Program-made: the position numbers and the translations under genes
Source of the DNA: Proteus vulgaris
Lineage (GTDB): Bacteria; Pseudomonadota; Gammaproteobacteria; Enterobacterales; Enterobacteriaceae
NCBI GenBank assembly: GCA_901472505.1
Contig: LR590468.1
Location: forward strand, 806,001-870,000
Length of the DNA: 64,000 nt
Direction of reading: 5' to 3'
The notes under the pieces: generated by a model
What the model saw: the letters and a program-made list of their open reading frames with translations, nothing else
Told to the model about the DNA's origin: nothing
The model's database searches: none
Shown here: positions 1 to 9,476 of the stretch, piece by piece
Layout of the letters: the number at the start of each line of letters is the position of its first letter
How positions within the stretch are numbered: the stretch's first letter is position 1

Positions 1-1931
1 GTTTCAGGGATTTTGATCACTGATAAAAGCGCGCATCAAAAAAATAGTACGTTGATTAATGAAGCTGCACAGCAATATGAAAAGAGTCTGACAACACCAT
101 TTTTTTCACGCTTAGTGAATTATGTTGCCGAAAAGAACGTTGCTTTTGATTGTCCCGGTCATCAAGGCGGAGAGTTTTTCCGTCGTCATCCCGCAGGGGA
201 ACAGTTTTATCAATATTTTGGTGAGAATCTATTTCGCTCTGATCTCTGTAATGCTGATGTGGAAATGGGTGATTTACTTATCCACGAGGGGTGCACCTTA
301 TGATGCTCAAGCATTCGCCGCGCAAGTGTTTAATGCTGATAAAACCTATTTTGTCTTAAATGGAACGTCTTCTTCAAATAAAGTCGCATTAAATGCCTTA
401 TTGGCACCAAATGATTTAGTGTTATTTGATAGAAATAACCATAAATCCAATCATCATGGTGCACTAATTCAAGCGGGTGCAACGCCTGTTTATTTAGAAA
501 CAGCTCGCAATCCCTTTGGTTTTATCGGTGGTATTGATGCACATTGCTTTGAAGAGAGCTATTTACGCCAACAAATTGCAGAGATTACGCCTGAACGCCA
601 ATTCGATAAGCGCCCTTTTCGTTTGGCCGTTATTCAACTAGGCACTTATGATGGTACGATTTACAATGCAAGACAAGTTGTTGATAAAATTGGTCATCTT
701 TGTGATTATATTTTATTTGATTCCGCTTGGGTCGGTTATGAACAGTTTATTCCAATGATGAAACAGTGTTCGCCTTTGTTGCTGACACTCAATGAAAACG
801 ATCCTGGTATTCTCGTCACTCAATCTGTTCATAAGCAACTAGCCGGCTTTTCACAAACCTCCCAGATCCATAAAAAAGATGCGCATATCAAAGGGCAATC
901 TCGATATGTTAATCATAAACGTATGAATAATGCCTTTATGATGCATGCATCCACCAGCCCTTTTTACCCTCTTTTTGCGGCTCTTGATGTCAATGCAAAA
1001 ATGCATTCGGGTAAAAGTGGTGAAGCAATGTGGATAAATTGTGTTAAGCAAGGCATCGAGGCTCGTAAATCCTTACTAAGACAGTGCCAGTTTATTAAGC
1101 CATTTATTCCTGAAGTTGTTGATGGCATTGCTTGGCAAGATCACGACACAGATGAAATCGCTCACGATCAACGCTTTTTCAATTTATTCCTAATGATAAT
1201 TGGCACGCTTTTGAAGGTTATGCCACCAATCAATACTTTGTTGATCCTTGCAAATTAATGCTCACAACACCGGGCATTGATCCTCATACAGGAGAATATG
1301 AAGCCTTTGGTGTACCCGCTTCTATTTTGGCAAATTATTTGCGGGAACATGGCGTTATCCCTGAAAAAGTGACTTAAATTCTATTTTATTTTTGCTCACC
1401 CCCGCAGAGCATAGTGAAAAATTTGAACGTTTAATTTCATTAATTGTGAGATTTGAACAATTGTTAATTGATGACGCCCCATTAGCACGGGTATTACCTT
1501 CGATTTGTCGTCGTTATCAATCTCGTTATCAGGGTTATACATTACGTCAACTCTGTCAGGAAATGCATGATATTTGTGTCAAATACAATATCAAGCTATT
1601 ACAAAAACAGATGTTTAGGAAAAAACATTTCCCTAAGCGAGTCTTAAGCCCGCAACAGGCTAATATTGAGTTTGTTCGTGGTAACCTTGATTTGTTACCT
1701 TTAAATAAATTAGAAGGACGAATTGCCGCAGAAGGAGCATTACCATATCCACCTGGTGTTTTATGTGCTGTACCAGGTGAAATTTGGAGCGGTGCTGTTT
1801 TACGTTATTTTCAGGCGCTTGAAGTCACAATTAATCAGCTACCCGGCTTTTCAACTGAACTTCAAGGGGTTTATATTTATGATGAAGATGATGGCAGTAA
1901 GCGAATTTATGCTTATGTTATAAAAGAATAA
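1..1931 (+). CDS. speF: ornithine decarboxylase, inducible type (5' end outside window; three homopolymer frame breaks)
   Basis: PLP-dependent decarboxylase that converts ornithine to putrescine and CO2 in the cytoplasm; fold type I, Orn/Lys/Arg decarboxylase family. Reading is open from base 1, so the N-terminal wing domain (roughly the first 80-90 residues of about 720-730) lies upstream of the window. Visible landmarks are CPGHQGGEFF near base 160, LNGTSSSNK near 360, the PLP-lysine motif SVHKQ near base 825, and a C-terminal domain ending at 1931. The frame breaks at three runs: GGGG 288-291 (one G too many), TTT 1183-1185 (one T short) and AAAAA 1364-1368 (one A short). With those corrected, 643 continuous residues match the family. 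I read the breaks as sequencing errors, but a real pseudogene is not excluded. The speF name rather than speC is a judgement from general resemblance; the potE partner is not in view. Confidence 0.85.
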
Positions 1932-1956
1932 TTGCCTTATCTTTTCTCATAAAAAA

Positions 1957-1986
1957 ATGCTGATGTCATCAAACATCAGCATTTTA
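1957..1986. terminator. bidirectional Rho-independent terminator between speF and ybbP
   Basis: A nine-base-pair stem ATGCTGATG/CATCAGCAT (1957-1965 and 1974-1982) has an A-run on its left and a T-run on its right, so it can stop transcription from speF (+) and from ybbP (-). The two genes converge here. Confidence 0.8.
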
Positions 1987-2019
1987 TTTAACTCTATTTA
2001 TAGATCTTGTTTATTGCAA

Positions 2020-4460
2020 CTACTCACCTTGGATTCGACGATATTGCCCTTTATCTTGCAACAGCCTTACACCTAAAATACTGCCACACAGCGACAATAG
2101 AAGTGCAGCAATAATAGGTACAGTAAGCCACATTCCCCATTGAGGATGCCAAGAAAAATTAAATACAAATTTTTGCAATAAACCTAATGCCACCTCAGCA
2201 CCAATCGCTGCAGCTAATCCGGCCATTAAGCCTAATAATGCAAATTCAGCCAAAGAGTCCGTCTTAGTAATGATTTACCTGCACCTAATGTGCGATATAC
2301 CACCAGCTCAATGCGTCGTTGTGTCATCCCTACCTGAATTTGAGCAACTAACAACAACATACCGCAGATCATCACCAATCCAACCATAATCTCCAATGCA
2401 CGACTAACTTGCTGTAAGATTTGCTGAACTTGCTGAATGAGTGCGCCTGTATCTAACACACTGACAGTTGGAAATTGTCGATTAAGTGCCGTAATTAATG
2501 CACCATCACCATTATAATAAAAGCTACTCATCCATTTTTCTGGTTGATTACTTAACCCTTCTTCAGAGAAAATAAAGAAGAAATTAGGGCGCATATTTTC
2601 CCAATCAACATGACGAATACTAGTGACAATGGACTTAAATTCACGAGTATCGCCGACAAAAGTTAATTCATCGCCCAGCTTAATCTCAAGTTGTTCAGCA
2701 ACACCTTGATCGAGAGAAACCCCATTCCCACAGGAGGCCATGTTCCTTCAACAATCACATTATCTTTTGGCAATTCACTATGCCATGTTAAGTTAAGCTC
2801 TCGACGAACGGTGTTATTACCTGCATCACGTTTATCTGCCCACTCTTTGGCATTATTCTCATTAATCTGTGTTAAACGCGCCAATACCACAGGAAATGCA
2901 TCCGTTGGTTCAACGTTATACTTTGCCAATAAGGTATTAATTTCTTGAACTTGAGGCGCTGACATATTGATTAGAAAATAATTAGGGCTATCTTCTGGTA
3001 ACTGTTTTTGCCATTTGTCTAGCAAATCACCTTGAATAAGGACTAAAAGTGTTAATAACATAAATGAGAGCGCGAAAGCCGCAAGCTGGGTCATCGTTTG
3101 AAATGGTTGTCGTAATAAACGAGTCACCGCTAAACGAGCACTGAGTTGACGGAATTTAAACTGTTTTAATACCCACAATCCAAGCCAACCAATGACCCCA
3201 AGTAAAAAGGCGATGACAACAACACCGAATAAAATTGACCACAATAAAACACCCGTTCCAGCAAAAAGCGTTAAAGTACCGACAATAATTAACGCCACAA
3301 GTGGTAAATAATAACGTAGTGGCCAGACTGGAGCCGTAGTATCACTTCTTAATACACGAGAAGGCTGAGTTGCCATTAATTGGTAGTAAGGCCTTAATCC
3401 TGTGAGTAAGGCAATTAACAATAAAGAGCCCACCGACCAAAACCATGGTAAAAAGCTTGCTTCAGGCAAACGTTTAGGTAAAACCGGGGCTAAAATTTGT
3501 AGTAGGACAGCTTCAAAAAGAAGTCCCGTCAATGAACCAACAATAATGGCACCAACGAGAATGACGCCCCATTGTCCTACTATCCATTTTCGCAATGCGC
3601 GTTTATCTGCACCTAAGGTTTTTAGTACCGCAATTAAGGTATGACGACTACGACAATAGTGCGCCATGGAAACGGCAACTGCGGATATCGCAAGTAATAA
3701 TGTTAACAGCGCAGAAAGTAAAAGAAAGTTTTTTGCTCTTTCCATCGATTGTGAAAGTGCACCACTCTCTTGTTTTAAGCTATTCCAACGCTGATCGGGC
3801 TTTAATAGGGGATCAAAGCGTTGCTTTATAGCTATCAATCGCTGGTTCATCACCCGCTAACATATAGCGATACGTTAGACGGCTACCGGGTTGTACTGCC
3901 CCTGTTGATTCAACATCGTCAAGATTAATTAAAATACGAGGCGCTATTTGGAAAGGGTTAAATCCACTGTCAGGCTCTTGAATTAATACACCACTGATTG
4001 TAAATGTAGCATCACCTACATCAATATTATCACCAACTTTTATATCCAGTAGTTCCAATAATCTGGCATCAACAAGCGCAGCTCCTTTTTCTGGTTTTAA
4101 GCCTGCGGGTTCTGTTTCTAGTTCACCATAAAGAGGATATAAATGATCAGCGGCTTTGACTAAAGCAAGCTGAGGCGTATCCCCTTCTGGCGCATAAGAC
4201 ATCGTCGTAAATTGCATTTGGCGACTGAGGGTTAACCCCTTTTTTTTCGCCTCAGCAAGCCAGTCTTCATCAACGGGATAAGATGCTCGTAACACTAGAT
4301 CGCCCGCAATTAAATCTCGACTTTGAGCATAAATACTTTTATCAATGCGATCGCCAATACGCCCCAAAGCAAGCACACAAGCAACTGCCAGCGCCAAAGA
4401 AAGCCAAACAATTAATAGTGCAGGAGAACGCCATTCACGCCAAAACCAACGCCAAATCAT
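2020..4460 (-). CDS. ybbP: ABC transporter permease of the MacB/FtsX type, YbbP (three homopolymer frame breaks)
   Basis: Inner-membrane permease of the FtsX/MacB family, paired with the ATPase YbbA; the E. coli pair is proposed to act in lipid or envelope export, with the substrate unsettled. The N-terminus MIWRWFWREWRSPALL enters the membrane at once and is followed by a periplasmic domain, a central four-helix block (about 3100-3720) and a C-terminal helix block. The reading frame breaks at TTT 3835-3837 (one too many), CCC 2727-2729 (one short) and AAA 2252-2254 (one short). Correcting these gives one 813-residue protein, close to the usual length of about 804. The start overlaps the ybbA stop by four bases (ATGA type), showing translational coupling. 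Decay cannot be ruled out, but homopolymer error is the simpler reading. Confidence 0.85.
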
Positions 4461-5143
4461 GACTCCTCCTTAAGTTGTCCGTCGACTAATCGTAATCGTC
4501 TTTGACAACGAGCTGCCAGCTCATTGTCATGAGTCACTAAAATCAATGTTGTTGAATAATCTCGGTTAAGAGAGAACAACAAGTCAGCAATTTTATCACC
4601 TGTTTTACGGTCAAGGTTCCCTGTTGGCTCATCCGCAAACAGAATGGCGGGTTGAGTGCAAAATGCTCTTGCTAATGCAACGCGCTGTTGCTCACCTCCA
4701 GAAAGCTGTGCTGGCATATGGTATAAACGTTCACCTAATCCTAACAGCTTAAGTAAATCAACTGCACGCGCATGACTGTGCTTTTCTGACTCACCTTTTA
4801 ATAATGCGGGCAACTGCACATTTTCGAGTGCATTCAATGTTGGGATCAACATAAATGATTGAAAAACAAACCCAACATGTTGAGCACGCAATTTGGCTCG
4901 CTCTTCTTCATTCATTTTTGTGAGATCTTCACCCATCAAATGTACACTGCCAGAGGTGCCATCATCTAATCCAGCAATGATCCCTAACAGGGTCGATTTA
5001 CCCGATCCTGACTCACCAATTAACGCAATTGTTTGTGCAGGCTCGACAACTAACTCAACACCCTGCAATATAGAGATCTGACTATCACCTTGTCCTACTT
5101 GTTTGGTTAACTGATGAACTTCAAGAACCTTTTCCGTCGACAT
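4457..5143 (-). CDS. ybbA: ABC transporter ATP-binding protein YbbA
   Basis: Cytoplasmic ATPase of the LolD/MacB-like group that powers YbbP; 228 residues, the family length. Walker A GESGSGKST, signature LSGGEQQRVALARA, Walker B ILFADEPTGNLD and the switch histidine in VTHD are all present. The open frame runs further upstream to 5353, but homology begins at MSTEKVLEVHQLTKQ, so I place the start at 5143. This leaves a 30-base divergent overlap with the start of tesA, which is encoded on the opposite strand from 5114. The gene is transcribed first, ahead of ybbP. Confidence 0.93.
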   Translation of the reverse strand: MSTEKVLEVHQLTKQVGQGDSQISILQGVELVVEPAQTIALIGESGSGKSTLLGIIAGLDDGTSGSVHLMGEDLTKMNEEERAKLRAQHVGFVFQSFMLIPTLNALENVQLPALLKGESEKHSHARAVDLLKLLGLGERLYHMPAQLSGGEQQRVALARAFCTQPAILFADEPTGNLDRKTGDKIADLLFSLNRDYSTTLILVTHDNELAARCQRRLRLVDGQLKEES

Positions 5144-5744
5144 ACATTTTTCCTTATCGTTATGATGATGTTTAGCTTTAAGGCAATTGCTGCTGATACC
5201 TTTTTGATCTTTGGTGACAGCTTGAGTGCAGGATACCGTCTTCCGATTGAAAGCGCATGGCCACAACGTCTTGCTGATAAATGGAAAACAACCCACCCTG
5301 AAATTAATGTTGTTAATGCAAGCATTAGTGGTGAAACTGCCTTTCAGGGACAAAATAGGCTTCCTGATTTATTAAAACAGCATCAACCACGCTGGGTTTT
5401 AATTGAATTAGGTGCAAATGATGGTTTACAGGGATACCCTGTTGCACAAACAAAAGAGGCATTACAAAACATCATTACACTAGTGAAAGATGCCGGTGCA
5501 ACGCCACTTTTTATGCAAATAATGATTTCACCTAATTACGGTAAACGTTATACACAATCGTTTTCAGCGATCTATCCAAAACTCGCTGAAGATAATGCGC
5601 TTCCTCTGCTTCCTTTTTATATGGAGCAAATCGCTGATAAGCCTGAGTGGATGCAAAATGACAGCATACACCCCCAATGAAGATGCTCAGCCTTTTATTG
5701 CTCAATGGATGGATAAAACATTATCCCCTTACTTAACACGTTAG
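5114..5744 (+). CDS. tesA: acyl-CoA thioesterase I / lysophospholipase L1 (one homopolymer frame break)
   Basis: Periplasmic SGNH-hydrolase with thioesterase, protease and lysophospholipase activity. A signal peptide ends at about AIAA, followed by block I GDSLSAG, block III GANDG and block V with the catalytic pair DSIH. The frame is lost just after that His because a C-run at 5671-5675 has one C too many. In the corrected frame translation continues for about 20 residues to a stop at 5742-5744, giving 209 residues as in E. coli TesA (208). The start MNFKNLFRRH matches the E. coli start and lies inside the opposite-strand 5' end of ybbA. The uncorrected version would end just after the catalytic residues. 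Confidence 0.92.
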
Positions 5745-5794
5745 GCTATTCTGACAGTAGTTAACGTAGATTAAACGAGATTAATTGTAAAATT

Positions 5795-6580
5795 ATGCAA
5801 AAAACGGTATTGATTACAGGAAGTTCTAGTGGGATCGGGCTTTGTGCAGCTAAAACACTCAAGCAAAGAGGCTATCGAGTCCTTGCTGCTTGCCGTAAAG
5901 ATGACGACCTTAAACGCATGGAAACACTAGGATTCGAGCCTATTTATCTTGATCTTGATGATGCTCAAAGTGTTGAAAAAGCGGCATTAGAGGTTATTCA
6001 CCTAACAAATGGTCGTTTATATGGGTTATTTAATAATGGTGGATTTGGTGTATACGGCCCGCTAGAGGCCATTAGTCGCCAACAAATGGAAAAACAGTTT
6101 TCCACAAACTTTTTTGGTTTGCATCAATTAACAACTTTACTGTTACCGGCTATGTTGCCTCATGGTGAAGGAAGAATAATTCAAACTAGTTCAGTGATGG
6201 GGATAATTTCAACGCCAGGCAGAGGTGCTTATGCTGCCAGTAAATATGCCGTAGAGGCGTGGTCCGATGCCTTAAGAATGGAATTAGTGCATACCGGTGT
6301 TAAAGTCAGTTTAATTGAGCCGGGCCCGATACGAACTTGCTTTACAGAAAATGTGGCACAAGCGGAAAAAGATAAACCCGTAAAAAATCCGGGGATTGCG
6401 AGTCGTTTCACATTAACACCCGAAGATGTAGTGAAAAAGCTTATCCATGCTTTAGAAAGTCCAAAACCTAAGATACGTTATCCGATAACGCTATTAACTT
6501 ATGCTGTCAAAATATTAAAACGTTTTCTACCTGATGCCTTGATGGATGCAATTTTAGGTCGCCAAAATGGCAAGGCTTGA
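5795..6580 (+). CDS. ybbO: short-chain dehydrogenase/reductase YbbO
   Basis: Classical SDR oxidoreductase of 261 residues. It shows the NAD(P)-binding motif TGSSSGIG at residues 7-14, the NNGG variant of the NNAG motif, the catalytic Ser in QTSSVMG and the YAASK catalytic pair. E. coli YbbO reduces aldehydes such as retinal and fatty aldehydes with NADPH. The C-terminal tail is basic and hydrophobic, as in that family. It lies 50 bases after tesA and 84 bases before ybbN in the same direction, the order seen in E. coli. The physiological substrate here is inferred only from family membership. Confidence 0.9.
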   Translation: MQKTVLITGSSSGIGLCAAKTLKQRGYRVLAACRKDDDLKRMETLGFEPIYLDLDDAQSVEKAALEVIHLTNGRLYGLFNNGGFGVYGPLEAISRQQMEKQFSTNFFGLHQLTTLLLPAMLPHGEGRIIQTSSVMGIISTPGRGAYAASKYAVEAWSDALRMELVHTGVKVSLIEPGPIRTCFTENVAQAEKDKPVKNPGIASRFTLTPEDVVKKLIHALESPKPKIRYPITLLTYAVKILKRFLPDALMDAILGRQNGKA

Positions 6581-6664
6581 TTTTTCGGGTTTCACCCTTA
6601 CTTATTAATAAATAAGCTTTATAAATCGCATCTATATTTAAAACTCTAAAAAAGGGACAAGTTA

Positions 6665-7522
6665 ATGTTAGCAACTGCACACATTGTTGATGTAAATGAA
6701 TCAAATATTCAACAAGTTATAGAACAGTCCATGACTAAGCCAGTCATGATGTATTTCTATTCAGAACATAGCCCGCATTGTGCAGAGCTTGGTGCAACAT
6801 TGAATAAACTAGCAGCCGAATTTGCCGATCAATTTATTTTGGCAAAATTGGATTGTGATGCAGAACAAATGATTGCGTCACAATTTGGCCTACGCGCAAT
6901 TCCAACTGTTTATATTTTGCAAGAAGGTCGCCCTGTCGATGGTTTCCAAGGCCCTCAACCTGAAGAAGCAATTCGTCAAGTTTTAGCCAATGTATTACCA
7001 AAACCTGAAGAACTAAAAGCGACACAAGCAGCACAACTTCTTTCTGAAGGCAAAGCAGACGAAGCTTTACCTCTGCTAAAAGAGGCTCACCAACTCGCTC
7101 CTAAAAATAGTGAAATTACACTTGCGCTAGCAGGTGCTTTAATTTCTTTAAATAAAAATGAAGAAGCTCAAACCTTGTTAATAACTATCCCATTACAAGA
7201 CCAAGATAGTTACTATCATAGTTTGTTAGCGCAAATTGAATTACAAAAACAGGCTGCTGATACGCCTGAAATTCAACAGTTACAAAATGATTTTGATCAA
7301 CAGCCTGAAAATACGGATCTTGCCATTCAACTTGCACTAAAATTACATGAAGTTGCCCGTAATGAAGAAGCACTAGAATTGCTATTTAGCTTTATCAAAA
7401 AAGATTTGAATGCAGGTGACGGGCAAGTTAAGAAAACCCTGATGGATATTTTATCTGCATTAGGCACTAATGATAATTTGGCGTCTAAATATCGCCGTAT
7501 GGTGTATTCTTTACTTTATTAG
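6665..7522 (+). CDS. cnoX: chaperedoxin CnoX/YbbN
   Basis: Cytoplasmic thioredoxin-like holdase of 285 residues that protects proteins from chlorine and oxidative damage and hands them to GroEL and DnaK in E. coli. The thioredoxin fold (residues about 1-110) carries the atypical SPHC active site instead of CxxC, and the conserved [14 protein letters not shown] and GLRAIPTVY segments. TPR-like helices follow from about 115 to the end, closing with [14 protein letters not shown]. Length and sequence fit E. coli YbbN closely. The loss of the first active-site Cys is normal in this family and is not a mutation. Confidence 0.95.
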   Translation: MLATAHIVDVNESNIQQVIEQSMTKPVMMYFYSEHSPHCAELGATLNKLAAEFADQFILAKLDCDAEQMIASQFGLRAIPTVYILQEGRPVDGFQGPQPEEAIRQVLANVLPKPEELKATQAAQLLSEGKADEALPLLKEAHQLAPKNSEITLALAGALISLNKNEEAQTLLITIPLQDQDSYYHSLLAQIELQKQAADTPEIQQLQNDFDQQPENTDLAIQLALKLHEVARNEEALELLFSFIKKDLNAGDGQVKKTLMDILSALGTNDNLASKYRRMVYSLLY

Positions 7523-7561
7523 TTTTATTTTCTTATAAAAAAGCAGACTTAGGACAGGTAT

Positions 7562-8487
7562 ATGGAAATAGTCATTGGTATTATCATCTTATTCGCTATT
7601 ATTTTAGTTATAAGCGGTGTTAAAACCGTTCCACAGGGTTATCAGTGGACTGTCGAACGTTTTGGTCGTTACACTCGAACACTCACTCCAGGACTTCAAA
7701 TTCTTATTCCTTTTGTCGATCGTGTTGGTCGCCGTATTAATATGATGGAACAAGTGCTTGATATTCCATCTCAAGAAGTGATCTCTCGTGATAACGCCAA
7801 CGTCAGCATCGATGCAGTCTGCTTTATTCAAGTGATCGACCCTGTAAAAGCAGCTTACGAAGTTAATAATCTCGAACTTGCGATTATTAACTTAACACTG
7901 ACGAATATCCGTACAGTCCTAGGCTCAATGGAACTTGATGAAATCCTTTCTCAACGTGATCAAATCAATAGTCGCCTTTTACTGATTGTGGATGATGCAA
8001 CAAACCCTTGGGGCATCAAAATTACCCGTATTGAAATTCGTGATGTTCGCCCCCTAAAGAATTGATTTCTGCAATGAATGCCCAGATGAAAGCAGAACGT
8101 ACTAAACGTGCTGATATTCTTGAAGCTGAAGGTGTTCGTCAAGCCGCTATCTTAAAGGCTGAAGGTGAGAAACAAGGACAAATTCTAAAAGCAGAAGGTG
8201 AGCGTCAATCTGCATTCTTACAAGCAGAAGCCCGTGAGCGTGCTGCAGAAGCTGAAGCCAAAGCGACACAAATGGTATCTGAAGCTATCGCTAAAGGGGA
8301 TATGCAGGCGATCAATTACTTTGTTGCTCAAAAATATACGGATGCACTCGCACAAATTGGCTCTGCCAACAACAGTAAAGTAGTGATGATGCCACTAGAA
8401 GCCAGTAATTTAATGGGCGCAATTGGCGGTATTTCAGAACTATTGAAAACCCAGAAAAATGACTCTGGTAACAAGAGTAATTCATGA
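7562..8487 (+). CDS. qmcA: SPFH/stomatin-family membrane protein QmcA (one homopolymer frame break)
   Basis: Membrane-microdomain SPFH (band 7) protein. An N-terminal hydrophobic helix (residues about 2-20) precedes the band 7 domain starting at [20 protein letters not shown] long Ala/Glu-rich coiled coil (about 8060-8330, repeating AEGE) follows, then the QmcA-type tail. The frame is lost at the C-run 8050-8054, which is one C short; correcting it joins the two halves into 308 residues, as in E. coli (305). The stop overlaps the ybbJ start by four bases, so the two are co-translated; QmcA and the NfeD-like YbbJ are a known pair. Confidence 0.93.
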
Positions 8488-8978
8488 TGATTGAATGGAT
8501 AAGTGCTCACCCCGCACTTTTCTGGCTTTGTCTTGGTGGCTTGCTGTTAATTGCAGAAATGCTAGGAACAGCAGGATACCTTTTATGGTCAGGAATGGCA
8601 GCGCTGTGCGTTTCTTTGCTCGCATGGATGCTACCTATTAACTGGCCTATTCAAGGTGTGTTATTTGCGATACTAACGGTTATTAGTGCTGTACTTTGGC
8701 ACCTTTGGCTTAAACGTAGAAAGCAATCAAAAGAAGCTGAGAACTTAAATCAGAAAAGTCATCAGCTGATTGGTGTTCATGCTGTTTTATTATCAGATAC
8801 AGAAAATGGATTTAGTCGTGTAAAGCTAGCTGATGGCAGTTGGCGTGTTTATTCAGACACGCCATTGCAAGCAGGTGATAAGGTTGAAATTATTGCTATT
8901 GATGGCATTACTTTGCACGTTATTCCACTTAAACCGACTACTTCTGATGATGGCAACATCCTGACAAATGATCAATGA
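8484..8978 (+). CDS. ybbJ: NfeD-family inner-membrane protein YbbJ
   Basis: A 164-residue partner of the SPFH protein QmcA. Two or three hydrophobic helices (residues about 8-75) anchor a small C-terminal OB-fold domain (about 95-150, with [19 protein letters not shown] and [11 protein letters not shown]), the short NfeD architecture without a protease domain. It begins at the ATGA overlap with qmcA. Its last 41 bases run antisense to the 3' end of cueR on the other strand, so the two genes converge with overlap. Confidence 0.92.
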   Translation: MMIEWISAHPALFWLCLGGLLLIAEMLGTAGYLLWSGMAALCVSLLAWMLPINWPIQGVLFAILTVISAVLWHLWLKRRKQSKEAENLNQKSHQLIGVHAVLLSDTENGFSRVKLADGSWRVYSDTPLQAGDKVEIIAIDGITLHVIPLKPTTSDDGNILTNDQ

Positions 8979-9342
8979 TCGGGCAATCTGCACCATCATC
9001 GCCGGGACATTCACTGGCTAACAAGAGAAGACGTTGACGAATGGCATTAAGCTCGTTAATCGTCTTCTCAATTTCAGCAACCTTTTTTAACGTCGCTTCT
9101 TTCACATCAGCGCTATGTCGTGATGGATTTCTTAATAACATTAACAGTGCGCGACACTCTTCTAAGTTAAAACCCACCTCTCTGGCTTGTCGCAATAATG
9201 TTAACTCTTCAATATGTTGCGCTTGATAATAGCGATAGCCGTTTTCACCTCGCCCTGGAGGTGTAATCAAGTCTTTTTCTTCATAAAACCGAATAGCTTT
9301 CGCTGTTAACCCTGTTTTGTGTGCGATTTCACTAATATTCAA
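8938..9342 (-). CDS. cueR: Cu(I)-responsive MerR-family activator CueR
   Basis: Cytoplasmic copper sensor of 134 residues. The N-terminal winged helix-turn-helix begins [22 protein letters not shown] and is followed by the MerR dimerisation helix. The metal loop has both Cu(I)-binding cysteines (ECPGDD and ADCPII), spaced as in E. coli CueR, and the trailing CCHH found in that protein. It is divergent from copA, whose promoter starts 10 bases beyond its start codon. In E. coli ybaS and ybaT separate the two genes; here they adjoin. Confidence 0.96.
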   Translation of the reverse strand: MNISEIAHKTGLTAKAIRFYEEKDLITPPGRGENGYRYYQAQHIEELTLLRQAREVGFNLEECRALLMLLRNPSRHSADVKEATLKKVAEIEKTINELNAIRQRLLLLASECPGDDGADCPIIDHLSGCCHHQK

Positions 9343-9351
9343 AATTCCCCC

Positions 9352-9382
9352 TTGACCTTCCCCTTGCGGAAAGGTTTAGCCT
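9352..9382 (+). promoter_or_regulatory. CueR-controlled copA promoter and operator
   Basis: The -35 box TTGACC (9352-9357) and -10 box TAGCCT (9377-9382) are separated by 19 bases, the long spacer typical of MerR-family targets. Inside the spacer lies the dyad ACCTTCC (9355-9361) with GGAAAGGT (9368-9375), nearly the same as the E. coli copA operator. It points towards copA and sits between cueR and copA. Confidence 0.9.
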
Positions 9383-9476
9383 TTATCTCTGATAAGAAAA
9401 AACCTTTAAAGAAAGCAAGTTACCAGATATTGCGCAATAATAGAGGTAACGCTTTTTATTTCGGAGATAAACTAAC

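Noticed and set aside
2020..4460. ybbP as a true pseudogene
   Set aside because: All three breaks are single-base homopolymer changes, the rest is intact, and the same pattern affects nine other genes including rarely lost ones.
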